In this document: positions 18,671 to 26,785 of the stretch, piece by piece
How positions within the stretch are numbered: position 1 is the stretch's first letter
How the letters are laid out: every line of letters starts with the position of its first letter
NCBI RefSeq assembly: GCF_000012645.1
Contig: NC_007577.1
Coordinates: 372,001 to 436,000, forward strand
Source of the DNA: Prochlorococcus marinus str. MIT 9312
Lineage (GTDB): Bacteria > Cyanobacteriota > Cyanobacteriia > PCC-6307 > Cyanobiaceae
Reading direction: 5' to 3'
DNA length: 64,000 nucleotides
Translations under genes and position numbers: made by a program
Notes under the pieces: generated by a model
Databases searched by the model: none
Seen by the model: the letters and a program-made list of their open reading frames with translations, nothing else
Told to the model about the DNA's origin: nothing

Positions 18671-19465
18671 TTAAATATTGCCTACTAAAGTTACTGTTCT
18701 AAATTCAATATCCTCAATTACTTTCCAAGGTTCAGTGCTCCTTTCTACAAATTCTAAATTTTTAAAACCAAGTTCTTTAAAATTACTTATAAACTCTGGC
18801 TCATACCATGCTCCACTAATACATCCTGTCCATAGATCATGATCATTTTGCAATCTTAAAGGAACTTTTTTGTTAGAAACAATATCGCTAATTGCAATTC
18901 TCCCATTTTCGTTTAAAACTCTTTTTATATTTCTTAGAAGGTTATTTCTAGATTTTGGACTTACCAAGTTTAAAACGCAATTACTTAAGATAATATCAAC
19001 TGATTTGTCGGCGATTAATGGATTTAAATCTTTATCTAATTTATCAAGTTTTTCAATTGATCCTTCAAGAAATTCTGTATTGTTGAAACCTATATTTTTT
19101 GTAACTTCTTTAGAGGCTGATCTAGATAAAGAAAGCATGTCATGATTCTGATCAACTCCAATAACTTTCCCTTCTTCCCCAACAATTTGGGCACAAATGA
19201 AAGCATTTTTGCCGCTACCACTTCCAAGATCCAAGACAATATCATTTTTTTGAACATATTTTGTTGGATCACCACATCCATAGTCTCTTTCAATAACTTC
19301 TTGAGGAATTGCTTCAAGTAAAATGGGATTAAACCCAACTGGTGTACAAAGGCAACTCTCTTTTTTTAGTGCAGCTGAACCATATCTTTCTTGAATCGCA
19401 TCTTTATGATCGAATTGATTAGGTGCTTTATTTGATGTGTTTGGATTACAGCAACTTTCAGACAT
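18671..19465 (-). CDS. ArsM-like SAM-dependent methyltransferase
   Basis: Read from the ATG at 19465 it has 264 residues. A TTG 33 bases further upstream lies in the T-run of a terminator and is unlikely to be the start. The SAM motif VLDLGSGSGKNAF is near 77-89. Cysteines 38/40, 64, 163 and 215 have nearly the spacing of the four arsenic-binding cysteines of characterised ArsM enzymes. The segments SNCVLNLV and GCISGAW are hallmarks of that family. ArsM methylates As(III) to volatile or less toxic species; activity here is inferred. A Cys-Cys pair at 5-6 resembles the N-termini of metalloid-binding relatives. Confidence 0.75.
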   Translation of the reverse strand: MSESCCNPNTSNKAPNQFDHKDAIQERYGSAALKKESCLCTPVGFNPILLEAIPQEVIERDYGCGDPTKYVQKNDIVLDLGSGSGKNAFICAQIVGEEGKVIGVDQNHDMLSLSRSASKEVTKNIGFNNTEFLEGSIEKLDKLDKDLNPLIADKSVDIILSNCVLNLVSPKSRNNLLRNIKRVLNENGRIAISDIVSNKKVPLRLQNDHDLWTGCISGAWYEPEFISNFKELGFKNLEFVERSTEPWKVIEDIEFRTVTLVGNI

Positions 19466-19496
19466 ATTTTTTAAAGGACTCTCGATAAATATAGCC

Positions 19497-19522
19497 AAAA
19501 AAAAAGCCCCTGAAAAAGGGGC
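19497..19522 (-). terminator. Intrinsic terminator of the DUF4278 gene
   Basis: A 6-bp GC-rich stem (19506-19511 with 19517-19522, loop of five) is followed on the minus strand by nine T residues. It lies 20 bases past the DUF4278 stop and separates that gene from the ArsM-like gene. It is the clearest rho-independent terminator in the window. Confidence 0.88.
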
Positions 19523-19541
19523 ATATTATTTATAAATTAAA

Positions 19542-19715
19542 TTATTTAGTGTAATTTACACCTCTGTAATTTAATTCTGCTTTTTCATTACTTGAAGAAG
19601 CGTCATCCATTCTGTTGGTGTATACGTTTCTTCTGTAGGTAAGTTCAACAAGTTGCTTTTTAGCAGCTTCTTTGTTTTGAACGTAGTTTTTACCTCTGTA
19701 AGTTAAAGTAGTCAT
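19542..19715 (-). CDS. DUF4278 micro-protein
   Basis: A 57-residue basic peptide, starting at the ATG at 19715, just before the repeat TLTYRGKNY. Three copies of a tyrosine-arginine motif are visible: TYRGKNY, TYRRNVY and NYRGVNY. This is the DUF4278 pattern common in marine picocyanobacteria; function unknown. In-frame ATGs at 19739 and 19751 would extend it into a structured leader, and the one at 19751 lies inside a predicted helix, so they are disfavoured. It has its own promoter, leader and terminator and is thus a monocistronic regulated unit. Confidence 0.75.
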   Translation of the reverse strand: MTTLTYRGKNYVQNKEAAKKQLVELTYRRNVYTNRMDDASSSNEKAELNYRGVNYTK

Positions 19716-19734
19716 GTTTCGATGTGACAACACG

Positions 19735-19808
19735 GCCATCCCCCGTTCCATGGTATGACTCGAACTGCGCCCTCAAGAGAGGGTGAACGAAAAAGTAGCT
19801 ATTGCTAC
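19735..19808 (-). promoter_or_regulatory. Structured leader RNA, candidate glutamine-riboswitch-like (glnA / Downstream-peptide class)
   Basis: On the minus strand CGTTC (19785-19789) can pair with GAACG (19744-19748) to enclose a second perfect helix, CCCTC (19779-19783) with GAGGG (19770-19774), with the unpaired CGCAG just after it. The segment GGGGATGG follows the outer helix. Another small hairpin (19795-19808) lies at the 5' end. This nested layout before a short peptide gene, in a marine cyanobacterium, resembles the Downstream-peptide/glnA RNA class, which senses L-glutamine. The match is from memory, not from a model search. Confidence 0.5.
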
Positions 19809-19814
19809 AAAATT

Positions 19815-19844
19815 ATTATAAGCGTATTTTTAACTGCATGTCTA
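19815..19844 (-). promoter_or_regulatory. Sigma-70 type promoter of the DUF4278 leader
   Basis: A perfect -10 TATAAT is read on the minus strand at 19815-19820. A -35 TAGACA (five of six bases of TTGACA) lies at 19839-19844, with an 18-base spacer. Transcription would begin near 19805-19808, exactly at the base of the structured leader, which supports the call. Confidence 0.65.
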
Positions 19845-19970
19845 GCTTTTACAAATAGAAACGAAGATTTAATGTTTTTTTAATTATTATCTTAGGTAAA
19901 TTTTTTTATAAAAAGTCTCTAAAAAGGATTATGTTTATATTTGGTTTAATCTTCATGTAACTATTTTTTT

Positions 19971-20228
19971 ATGACAGGTTTTTTATATTTCTTGGGAAAT
20001 ACTTTAAGGTGGCCGGTCCTAAAGCCAAAAGAATTTTTTTCCCTACATGCGTATTTTTCAATTATTTATTTGATAACTTTTACTTTGAGTAAATATGATG
20101 TAAGCCAATCAAATTTAGTTTTTACTCTAGGAATTCTTGCACCTCTTTTAATCGCTATTGGGCAAGGACTTCCAATTGATTGCCTTGATATGGAATCTTC
20201 TTTGTTGAAGGAATTAAAAACTAAATAA
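19971..20228 (+). CDS. Small membrane protein, function unknown
   Basis: An 85-residue protein with a start at MTGFLYFLGN, a hydrophobic helix at about 27-43 (HAYFSIIYLITFTLSKY) and a second at about 49-68 (LVFTLGILAPLLIAIGQGLP), ending in a charged tail. I do not recognise a named family. It stands alone and converges on nfu, with 21 bases between the stops. Confidence 0.6.
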   Translation: MTGFLYFLGNTLRWPVLKPKEFFSLHAYFSIIYLITFTLSKYDVSQSNLVFTLGILAPLLIAIGQGLPIDCLDMESSLLKELKTK

Positions 20229-20249
20229 TATTTTTTCAGTTAAAAATTT

Positions 20250-20495
20250 TTATAAAACCTGGACAACTTCGCTTATTTCAGGAATCATTTCTTTTAACTT
20301 TCTTTCAATACCCATTTTTAGAGTCATAGTACTACTTGGGCAACTACCACATGCACCTTGGAGTCTGACTTTGACAATTGGACCATCTATTTCTGCAATT
20401 TCTACATTACCTCCATCAGATATTAAAAAAGGTCTGAGCTCGTCAAGGACTTTTTCTACATTTTCATTTGTCAACGAGAGTGTTTCAGTACTCAT
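20250..20495 (-). CDS. NifU-like Fe-S scaffold protein (Nfu)
   Basis: An 81-residue NifU C-terminal domain protein, of the short cyanobacterial type called NifU or NfuA. It carries the cluster-binding CxxC in [18 protein letters not shown] near residues 53-70, preceded by [14 protein letters not shown]. In cyanobacteria this protein is the main scaffold that delivers [4Fe-4S] clusters, for example to photosystem I. That is family knowledge. It diverges from mqo across 70 bases. Confidence 0.9.
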   Translation of the reverse strand: MSTETLSLTNENVEKVLDELRPFLISDGGNVEIAEIDGPIVKVRLQGACGSCPSSTMTLKMGIERKLKEMIPEISEVVQVL

Positions 20496-20565
20496 AATTT
20501 TGGATTAACTTTATAATAAGCCTAGAAAGAAATCTGATTAATTGCAAAAAAGATAATTTTCTGTT

Positions 20566-22062
20566 GTGACTTCATCTAAAAATCCCACTAATGACAATAG
20601 CTACTTTGATGCAGTCTTAGTAGGAGCAGGGATAATGAGTAGTACTTTAGCCCTCCTAATTTCAGAAGTTTTACCAGATATAAAATTTCTTATTATAGAA
20701 AAATTAAAAGCTCCAGGAAGTGAAAGTACTGGCGCTTTTAATAATGCAGGTACAGGACATGCGGCTAATTGCGAATTAAACTATACCCCTTTAGATGAAA
20801 AAGGAAATCTAAAAATAGATAAAGCGCTCTCAATAAATCGTTCTTTTGAAAGATCCATGTCTTTATGGGCCTCATTGTATGAATCAGGGAAAATTGATAT
20901 TAAGAAGTTTCTAAAATTTATTCCTCATATTAGCTTTGTGTCTGGTCAGGATAATATTTCTTTTTTAAAAAAAAGATTTCAGAAAATGACCGATAATCCT
21001 GAATTTATCGATATGGAATTTTCTACATCTTTTGATGAAATTTCATCATGGGCTCCTCTAATAACAAAAGATAGAAATCCATCTACTCAAATTGCTGCTA
21101 CCAGAATAGGTAGAGGAACTGATATTAATTTTGAGGCTTTAACTAAAGAGTATTTGTCATTAGTTTCCTTAAACAAAAATGTTGAAATTAGATACAAAAC
21201 AGAATTAGTAGATTTAAAGAAAATTGATAAAAAACAATGGGAACTAGAAATCAGTTCTGAAGGTAGAAAAACTTCAATTAGAACTGGCTACGTTTTTCTT
21301 GGTGCTGGTGGAAAAACAATTAATTATTTACAAAAATCAAAAATTCCAGAAGCAAAAAGTTATGGTGGATTTCCTGTTAGTGGGAAATGGCTTATTTGCG
21401 AGAAAAAAGATCTAACAGAAAAACATAACTCAAAAGTTTATGGTAAAGCTGATATTGGATCGCCACCAATGTCTGTGCCTCATTTAGATACAAGATGGAT
21501 TGATAATAAAAAACTTCTTTTATATGGCCCTTTTGCTGGATTTACAACAAAATTTCTTAAGCAAAGTTCATACTTTGACTTATTTAGTTCAATAAAAAAG
21601 AATAATATTTTTTCTATGTTAGACGTTGGTTTCAAGAACAATGATTTAATTAATTACCTAATATCACAATCTTTAAAGAACCATAACTCAAGAGTTGATA
21701 ATTTAAAGAATATGATGCCATCAGCTAATCCCTCTGATTGGTATTTAAAAAATGCTGGGCAAAGAGTTCAAATAATTAAAAAAACTGAAGGTGGTGGTTC
21801 TTTGAAATTTGGAACGGAGATTGTGAATTCATCTGATGGATCACTATCTGCTTTGTTAGGAGCATCACCCGGAGCAAGTACTGCGGTTTCAATTATGGTT
21901 GAGGTTCTAGAAAAATCTGTTTTATTACTAAACGACAAGCATAATCTTCAGAAAAAAATAAATGACTTAATTTATCCCGAACTATCGGACTCTGAAAATA
22001 AAAGTATCTACATAAAAGACATCAAAAAAAGAAATAATTCCATTTTTGGTTTCCATCCATAA
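20566..22062 (+). CDS. mqo: Malate:quinone oxidoreductase
   Basis: A peripheral membrane FAD enzyme that oxidises malate to oxaloacetate and reduces quinone. The 498-residue length is normal. The FAD-binding segment [17 protein letters not shown] is near the N-terminus, then [27 protein letters not shown] and the C-terminal [13 protein letters not shown], all characteristic of Mqo. The start is GTG. lepA follows after 55 bases. Confidence 0.93.
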   Translation: MTSSKNPTNDNSYFDAVLVGAGIMSSTLALLISEVLPDIKFLIIEKLKAPGSESTGAFNNAGTGHAANCELNYTPLDEKGNLKIDKALSINRSFERSMSLWASLYESGKIDIKKFLKFIPHISFVSGQDNISFLKKRFQKMTDNPEFIDMEFSTSFDEISSWAPLITKDRNPSTQIAATRIGRGTDINFEALTKEYLSLVSLNKNVEIRYKTELVDLKKIDKKQWELEISSEGRKTSIRTGYVFLGAGGKTINYLQKSKIPEAKSYGGFPVSGKWLICEKKDLTEKHNSKVYGKADIGSPPMSVPHLDTRWIDNKKLLLYGPFAGFTTKFLKQSSYFDLFSSIKKNNIFSMLDVGFKNNDLINYLISQSLKNHNSRVDNLKNMMPSANPSDWYLKNAGQRVQIIKKTEGGGSLKFGTEIVNSSDGSLSALLGASPGASTAVSIMVEVLEKSVLLLNDKHNLQKKINDLIYPELSDSENKSIYIKDIKKRNNSIFGFHP

Positions 22063-22117
22063 TTCTTATTAGCTAGTATTAATCAAGAGGCAATAAGAGG
22101 AGAATTTTTATTTCTAT

Positions 22118-23926
22118 ATGACTGATATATTGGTTTCAAAAATTAGAAATTTCTGCATAATCGCTCATATTGACCATGGTAAATCTACCCTTGCAGATAG
22201 GTTGCTCCAAGATACTGGTACTGTGCAGCAAAGGGATATGCAAGAACAATTTTTGGACAGTATGGATCTTGAAAGAGAGAGAGGAATTACTATCAAGTTA
22301 CAGGCCGCTAGGATGAAATATAAAGCTGACGATTCTCAAGAATATGTTTTGAACTTAATAGATACTCCAGGGCATGTTGATTTCTCTTATGAGGTCAGTA
22401 GATCTCTGCAAGCTTGTGAAGGCGCTTTACTAGTTGTTGATGCAAGTCAAGGAGTAGAAGCTCAAACATTAGCTAATGTTTATCTTGCCTTAGAAAATAA
22501 TCTTGAAATAATTCCTGTTTTAAATAAAGTTGATTTACCAGGTGCTGATGCTGAAAAAATAAAACAAGAAATAGAGGAAATTATTGGACTTGATACATCT
22601 AATGCAATAAATTGTTCAGCAAAAACTGGAGTTGGTATTAAAGATATTTTGGAAGCAATCGTAAGAAGAGTACCTGCTCCTCAGGATGAAATAAAACTAC
22701 CTACAAAGGCACTTATTTTTGATTCTTATTATGATCCCTACCGAGGAGTTATTGTTTATTTCAGGGTGATATCTGGGTCTCTTAATAAGAGAGAAAAGAT
22801 ATTATTAATGGCGAGTAAAAAAAATTATGAACTGGATGAGATAGGAATAATGGCACCTGATCAGCAGCAAGTTGATGAATTACATGCAGGCGAAGTTGGT
22901 TATTTAGCTGCTTCTATAAAATCAGTTGCTGATGCGAGAGTGGGAGATACTATTACTCTTTTAAATTCACCTGCAAATGATCCTTTGCCTGGTTATAAGA
23001 CAGCAAATCCCATGGTTTTTTGTGGCTTATTCCCGACTGATGCTGATCAATTCCCAGATTTAAGAGTATCTCTTGAAAAATTACAATTATCTGATGCAGC
23101 TTTAAAATATGAGCCCGAAACTAGTAGCGCAATGGGCTTCGGATTTAGGTGCGGATTCCTAGGACTTCTTCATATGGAGATTGTTCAAGAAAGATTAGAA
23201 AGAGAATATGACTTGGATCTAATCGTAACGGCACCATCAGTTATTTATAAGGTTAATTTAAATCAGCAGGAACATATCTTTATTGATAATCCTTCTACAA
23301 TTCCGGATCCACAACTGAGAGAATCAATAGAAGAGCCTTATGTGAAAATGGAAATTTATGCTCCCAATGAATTTAATGGAACATTAATGGGTTTATGTCA
23401 GGAAAGAAGGGGAGTATTTATAGATATGAAATACATAACAACAGATCGAGTTACCTTGATTTATGAAATTCCATTAGCAGAAGTAGTTACAGATTTCTTT
23501 GATCAAATGAAAAGTAGAACCCAAGGTTATGCATCAATGGAATATCATTTGATTGGCTATAGAAAGAATGACCTTGTTAGATTAGATGTCCTAATAAATT
23601 CAGAAAGAGCAGATCCATTAACTTCTATTGTTCATAAAGATAAGGCTTATGGAATTGGCAGAAGTTTAGTTGAGAAATTAAAAGAACTTATTCCAAAACA
23701 ACAATTTAAAATACCCATTCAAGCATCAATCGGTAGCAGGATTATTGCAAGTGAAAGTATTAGTGCTTTGCGAAAAGATGTTTTATCTAAATGTTATGGA
23801 GGAGATATTTCTAGGAAAAAGAAACTTTTAAAGAAACAAGCCAAAGGTAAAAAAAGGATGAAGGCAATGGGTAAAGTTGAAGTCCCTCAAGAAGCTTTTA
23901 TGGCAGTATTGAAATTAAACCAGTAG
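22118..23926 (+). CDS. lepA: Elongation factor 4 (LepA)
   Basis: A ribosome-associated GTPase of 602 residues. The P-loop AHIDHGKST is at 16-24, the G3 motif DTPGHVDF follows, and NKVD appears in [10 protein letters not shown]. The C-terminal LepA-specific domain ends with [27 protein letters not shown], the diagnostic tail. Length and domain order are as expected. A plausible Shine-Dalgarno AAGAGGAG lies about 15-20 bases before the ATG. Confidence 0.97.
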   Translation: MTDILVSKIRNFCIIAHIDHGKSTLADRLLQDTGTVQQRDMQEQFLDSMDLERERGITIKLQAARMKYKADDSQEYVLNLIDTPGHVDFSYEVSRSLQACEGALLVVDASQGVEAQTLANVYLALENNLEIIPVLNKVDLPGADAEKIKQEIEEIIGLDTSNAINCSAKTGVGIKDILEAIVRRVPAPQDEIKLPTKALIFDSYYDPYRGVIVYFRVISGSLNKREKILLMASKKNYELDEIGIMAPDQQQVDELHAGEVGYLAASIKSVADARVGDTITLLNSPANDPLPGYKTANPMVFCGLFPTDADQFPDLRVSLEKLQLSDAALKYEPETSSAMGFGFRCGFLGLLHMEIVQERLEREYDLDLIVTAPSVIYKVNLNQQEHIFIDNPSTIPDPQLRESIEEPYVKMEIYAPNEFNGTLMGLCQERRGVFIDMKYITTDRVTLIYEIPLAEVVTDFFDQMKSRTQGYASMEYHLIGYRKNDLVRLDVLINSERADPLTSIVHKDKAYGIGRSLVEKLKELIPKQQFKIPIQASIGSRIIASESISALRKDVLSKCYGGDISRKKKLLKKQAKGKKRMKAMGKVEVPQEAFMAVLKLNQ

Positions 23927-24005
23927 TTTTTTTTAATTTTAAATTAACTGCTATTTTTTTTTAAAAGAATTGGGTATATTTCAGTCATATCTGTAAAAAA
24001 AGATT

Positions 24006-24851
24006 TTGGATATTAACTCATTTAATCGTGTGGGCACAAATATCAGAAAAGCTGGATTTCTAATTGTACTTTTTTATCTGCTTGTTGTTTTAATAATGAA
24101 ATTTTTAGAGGCCAATAATTTTTTTGGTTATTCATTTTCAATGTTAAGCAATGATATCTTTGCCCCTCCTTCGCTTAATCATTTTTGTGGGACAGATAGA
24201 TTAGGAAGAGATGTTTGCTTAAGAACTTTGCAAGGATCATCCTTAGCGATAGAAGTTGTATTCTTAGCTATTCTTTTTTCATTAAGTTTGGGTTTGCCAT
24301 TGGGATTATTAAGTGGATATTTTGGTGGTTTTTTTGATAAATGCTTATCACTAATAATGGATACTATTTTTTCAATACCTGTAATTTTGCTTTCAGTTGT
24401 TGTGGCTTTTGTATTGGGTAAGGGTATCCTTAACGCAGCTTTGGCATTGTGTATTGTTTACTCTCCTCAATATTTTAGATTAATCAGAAATCAGACAATA
24501 TTGGTTAAATCCGAAACTTATGTGGAGGCAGCTCAAGTTTCAGGAGCTGATGTTAAAACAATTATTTTTAAATATATTCTTCCAAATGTAATAACACCTT
24601 TGCCTATCCTGCTTACCCTAAATGCTGCGGATGCTGTTTTGGTATTGGGAAGTTTAGGATTTTTAGGCCTTGGTGTTCCTGCAGATGTTCCTGAATGGGG
24701 CAGTGATTTAAATCTTGCTCTTGCAGCTTTACCTACAGGTATATGGTGGACGGCTTTGTTCCCAGGTTTGGCAATGTTTTTTTTAGTTTTAGGCCTTTCT
24801 TTTATAGGGGAGGATCTTGAAGAGATTTTTGATAGTCAAAATTCCGAATAA
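24006..24851 (+). CDS. ABC transporter permease, DppC/OppC type
   Basis: A 281-residue inner-membrane permease with about five to six hydrophobic segments. The DppC-like periplasmic sequence FAPPSLNHFCGTDRLGRDVCLRTLQGS is followed by the coupling-loop motif EAAQVSGADVKTIIFKYILPN (EAA motif). It would pair with a DppB-type permease, an ATPase and a binding protein for peptides, nickel or similar, but none of these is nearby. The start is TTG, and no ATG is found before the first membrane span. Confidence 0.85.
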   Translation: MDINSFNRVGTNIRKAGFLIVLFYLLVVLIMKFLEANNFFGYSFSMLSNDIFAPPSLNHFCGTDRLGRDVCLRTLQGSSLAIEVVFLAILFSLSLGLPLGLLSGYFGGFFDKCLSLIMDTIFSIPVILLSVVVAFVLGKGILNAALALCIVYSPQYFRLIRNQTILVKSETYVEAAQVSGADVKTIIFKYILPNVITPLPILLTLNAADAVLVLGSLGFLGLGVPADVPEWGSDLNLALAALPTGIWWTALFPGLAMFFLVLGLSFIGEDLEEIFDSQNSE

Positions 24852-24853
24852 AT

Positions 24854-25525
24854 TTAGTTTTCTTTAATAGGATCAAAATTTCCTTGATCATTCAACGTTG
24901 GATATTCTTTAGCTGATTTTTTATAAATAGTAGCTAATTCTGGGTAACACCACTCAAACAAGGTCTTTCGATATTCATCCATATTTAAACCTTCGCCATT
25001 TGTTGGCAATTTCCCTTTATTTTTTCTCTGACGAATAGCTTCAAATAATAATATGGAGGCAGCAACTGATACATTCAAGGATTGAACCATACCTCTCATA
25101 GGTATGAAAATTGATTGATCAACCATAGATATAATTTCTTTACTTAATCCCCATTTTTCTGCTCCTAAAACAAAACATGTATTTTGAGAATAATCAAAAT
25201 TTCTATAATCGACGGATTCACTATTGAGAGTTGTTCCATATAATTTAAAACCCTTATTCTTTAAATCAGATATTGCAGTAATAGTGTTTTCATGATTATT
25301 TAATTTGACCCATTTCTGACTGCCTTGCGCAGTACTATTAAAAGTCTTAACGGCATTCGTTTTGCTAATAAAATTTGCTTCGAAAACTCCAGCTGCATCA
25401 CAGGTTCTTAATATAGCTGATAGATTATGCGGCTTATTGACATCCTCAACTAAAACAGTCAAGTTTTGCATTCTGCAATCTAAAACACTTTTGATTCGCT
25501 CAAATCTTCTTGGCAAAATTGACAT
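24854..25525 (-). CDS. trmH: tRNA (guanosine(18)-2'-O)-methyltransferase
   Basis: A SpoU/TrmH-type SPOUT methyltransferase of 223 residues that methylates the ribose of G18 in tRNA. The three SpoU motifs are visible: VEDVNKPHNLSAILRTCDAAGV, FVLGAEKWGLS, and IPMRGMVQSLNVSVAASILLFE, which form the trefoil knot. It converges on the permease gene with two bases between stops. Confidence 0.9.
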   Translation of the reverse strand: MSILPRRFERIKSVLDCRMQNLTVLVEDVNKPHNLSAILRTCDAAGVFEANFISKTNAVKTFNSTAQGSQKWVKLNNHENTITAISDLKNKGFKLYGTTLNSESVDYRNFDYSQNTCFVLGAEKWGLSKEIISMVDQSIFIPMRGMVQSLNVSVAASILLFEAIRQRKNKGKLPTNGEGLNMDEYRKTLFEWCYPELATIYKKSAKEYPTLNDQGNFDPIKEN

Positions 25526-25592
25526 TTATAATTTTTTCGCACTTTTTAAATTATATTCAAAAAATATTGATTACCTATAAAATCTCTTGGTT

Positions 25593-25598
25593 TATAAT
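25593..25598 (+). promoter_or_regulatory. Candidate -10 element for the 67-residue gene
   Basis: TATAAT is centred about 28 bases before the ATG at 25623, in the divergent gap from trmH. TTGATT at 25567-25572 could be a -35, but the 20-base spacer is longer than normal. Moderate to weak support. Confidence 0.35.
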
Positions 25599-25622
25599 AT
25601 TTGAGTAGTTTGAATTAACTAA

Positions 25623-25826
25623 ATGGCATACATAGAATGGGACTATACAGTTATCACTAGCATGGTAGAAAAACAAGGATGGAATTTACCTGAACGAGAA
25701 TCTGAAGAATGGAATAAATTTAACGATGAATTAGGAGAAAAAATGAGAGGAGTTGGAATCGTTTTTGAAAAATATTGTAAATTTATTCCTGATGTAGGAG
25801 AAGGAGTTCATCTTTTAGATGAATAA
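25623..25826 (+). CDS. Small soluble protein, function unknown
   Basis: A 67-residue acidic protein (MAYIEWDYTVITSMVEKQGWNLPERESEEWNKF...), without signal peptide or membrane segment. I do not recognise a family. The ATG has a candidate promoter just upstream and a hairpin follows at 25844-25869, so it looks like a monocistronic gene. Codon use matches its neighbours. Confidence 0.6.
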   Translation: MAYIEWDYTVITSMVEKQGWNLPERESEEWNKFNDELGEKMRGVGIVFEKYCKFIPDVGEGVHLLDE

Positions 25827-25843
25827 TCAAAGAAAGTTTTAAA

Positions 25844-25869
25844 CCATTGATGTATCCCTTAATCAATGG
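25844..25869 (+). terminator. 8-bp hairpin after the 67-residue gene
   Basis: CCATTGAT at 25844-25851 pairs perfectly with ATCAATGG at 25862-25869 around a ten-base loop, 18 bases after the stop codon. The T-run that would complete an intrinsic terminator is poor. The remaining bases up to the next gene hold nothing I can name. Confidence 0.4.
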
Positions 25870-26022
25870 CTTATTAATAAATAAGATAATACAATTTCAT
25901 TAAATTAGAACTGGTAATTATTAAGGCTTTATAAAGCTTGTACTTTTAAAAGTTTCTTCGCAGTAGATAATTTTTTTTAATCCCACAGAAAAGTTATTTA
26001 AACTCTATATTTGTATAAAAAT

Positions 26023-26415
26023 ATGAAAAATAAATTAACCTTTTTATTCGATGGTGGATGTCCACTTTGTTTGAGAGAAACGAATTTTTTAAAAAAAAGA
26101 GATATCTTAAATCAAATTTCATTTATAGATATTAATAGTAAAGATTATGACCAAAGCCTATTTAATGACATCTCATATTCAGAAGCCATGTCAAACCTGC
26201 ATGGGATTATGGAAAATGGTGCAATTATTAGGGGACTAGACGTACTTGCATATTCTTATGAATTAGTTGGTTTAGGCTGGGTTTATTATCCTTTGAAGAT
26301 TAAATTCTTATCTCCCATGTTAAGGCTGGTTTACAGATATTGGGCAAAATATAGACTTCAAATTACGGGTCGATCCGATATTGAAAAAATTTGTACCTCT
26401 CAATGTGAACAATAA
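26023..26415 (+). CDS. DCC-family thiol-disulfide oxidoreductase-like protein (DUF393)
   Basis: Read from the ATG at 26023 it has 130 residues; a TTG 12 bases upstream is less likely. The DCC hallmark FLFDGGCPLCLRE is at the N-terminus and has an Asp followed by a CxxC pair, in a thioredoxin-like fold. The next segments, MENGAIIRGLDVLAYSYELVGLGWVYYPL, are typical of DUF393. The stop is two bases before the DUF2805 gene, which makes it the first gene of the photolyase group. Confidence 0.82.
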   Translation: MKNKLTFLFDGGCPLCLRETNFLKKRDILNQISFIDINSKDYDQSLFNDISYSEAMSNLHGIMENGAIIRGLDVLAYSYELVGLGWVYYPLKIKFLSPMLRLVYRYWAKYRLQITGRSDIEKICTSQCEQ

Positions 26416-26417
26416 AT

Positions 26418-26654
26418 ATGGACAATATCGACATAGACAGAATAATAGAAATGTGTTGGGAAGATAGAACACCCTTTGAAGCTATTGAGTATCAATTTGG
26501 TTTAAAAGAGGAAGATGCGATAAAAATTATGCGACAAAATCTTAAACCTAAATCCTTTAAAGTTTGGAGAAAGAGAGTTTCGGGAAGAAATACAAAACAT
26601 ATGTTGCTTAAAGATTCAACTAGATTTAAATCTACTCATAAAAGAAAATTATAA
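26418..26654 (+). CDS. TIGR03643 / DUF2805 family small protein
   Basis: A 78-residue basic protein, MDNIDIDRIIEMCWEDRTPFEAIEYQFGLKEEDAIKIMRQNL then KPKSFKVWRKRVSGRNTKH. This matches the DUF2805/TIGR03643 family, which has a helix-turn-helix-like first half and a basic second half, and is often encoded next to cryptochrome/photolyase-related genes. Function is unknown. It is tightly packed between the DCC gene (2 bases) and the DUF2256 gene (3 bases). Confidence 0.82.
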   Translation: MDNIDIDRIIEMCWEDRTPFEAIEYQFGLKEEDAIKIMRQNLKPKSFKVWRKRVSGRNTKHMLLKDSTRFKSTHKRKL

Positions 26655-26657
26655 ATT

Positions 26658-26783
26658 TTGAAAAATCTTTCTACTAAAACTTGTCCTGTTTGCAATAGGC
26701 CGTTCGAGTGGCGTAAAAAATGGAAAAACTGTTGGGATGATGTTATTTACTGTTCAAAAAGATGTAGTAAGAGGAAGTCATAA
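26658..26783 (+). CDS. DUF2256 zinc-ribbon micro-protein
   Basis: A 41-residue protein starting with TTG at 26658. It has the DUF2256 pattern [14 protein letters not shown] followed by [18 protein letters not shown], with two CxxC-like cysteine pairs that probably bind zinc. The family has no established function and commonly neighbours photolyase/cryptochrome genes. The stop codon ends two bases before the ATG of the photolyase gene, so the two are surely co-translated. Confidence 0.82.
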   Translation: MKNLSTKTCPVCNRPFEWRKKWKNCWDDVIYCSKRCSKRKS

Positions 26784-26785
26784 AG

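Noticed and set aside
19466-19498. TTG start at 19498 for the ArsM-like gene
   Set aside because: It falls in the T-run of the upstream terminator, so it would not be transcribed with the gene; the ATG at 19465 precedes the conserved Cys-Cys segment.
19716-19751. Upstream ATGs for the DUF4278 gene at 19739 and 19751
   Set aside because: The one at 19751 lies in the outer helix of the leader and both lack family similarity; the ATG at 19715 is directly before the conserved TLTYRG repeat.
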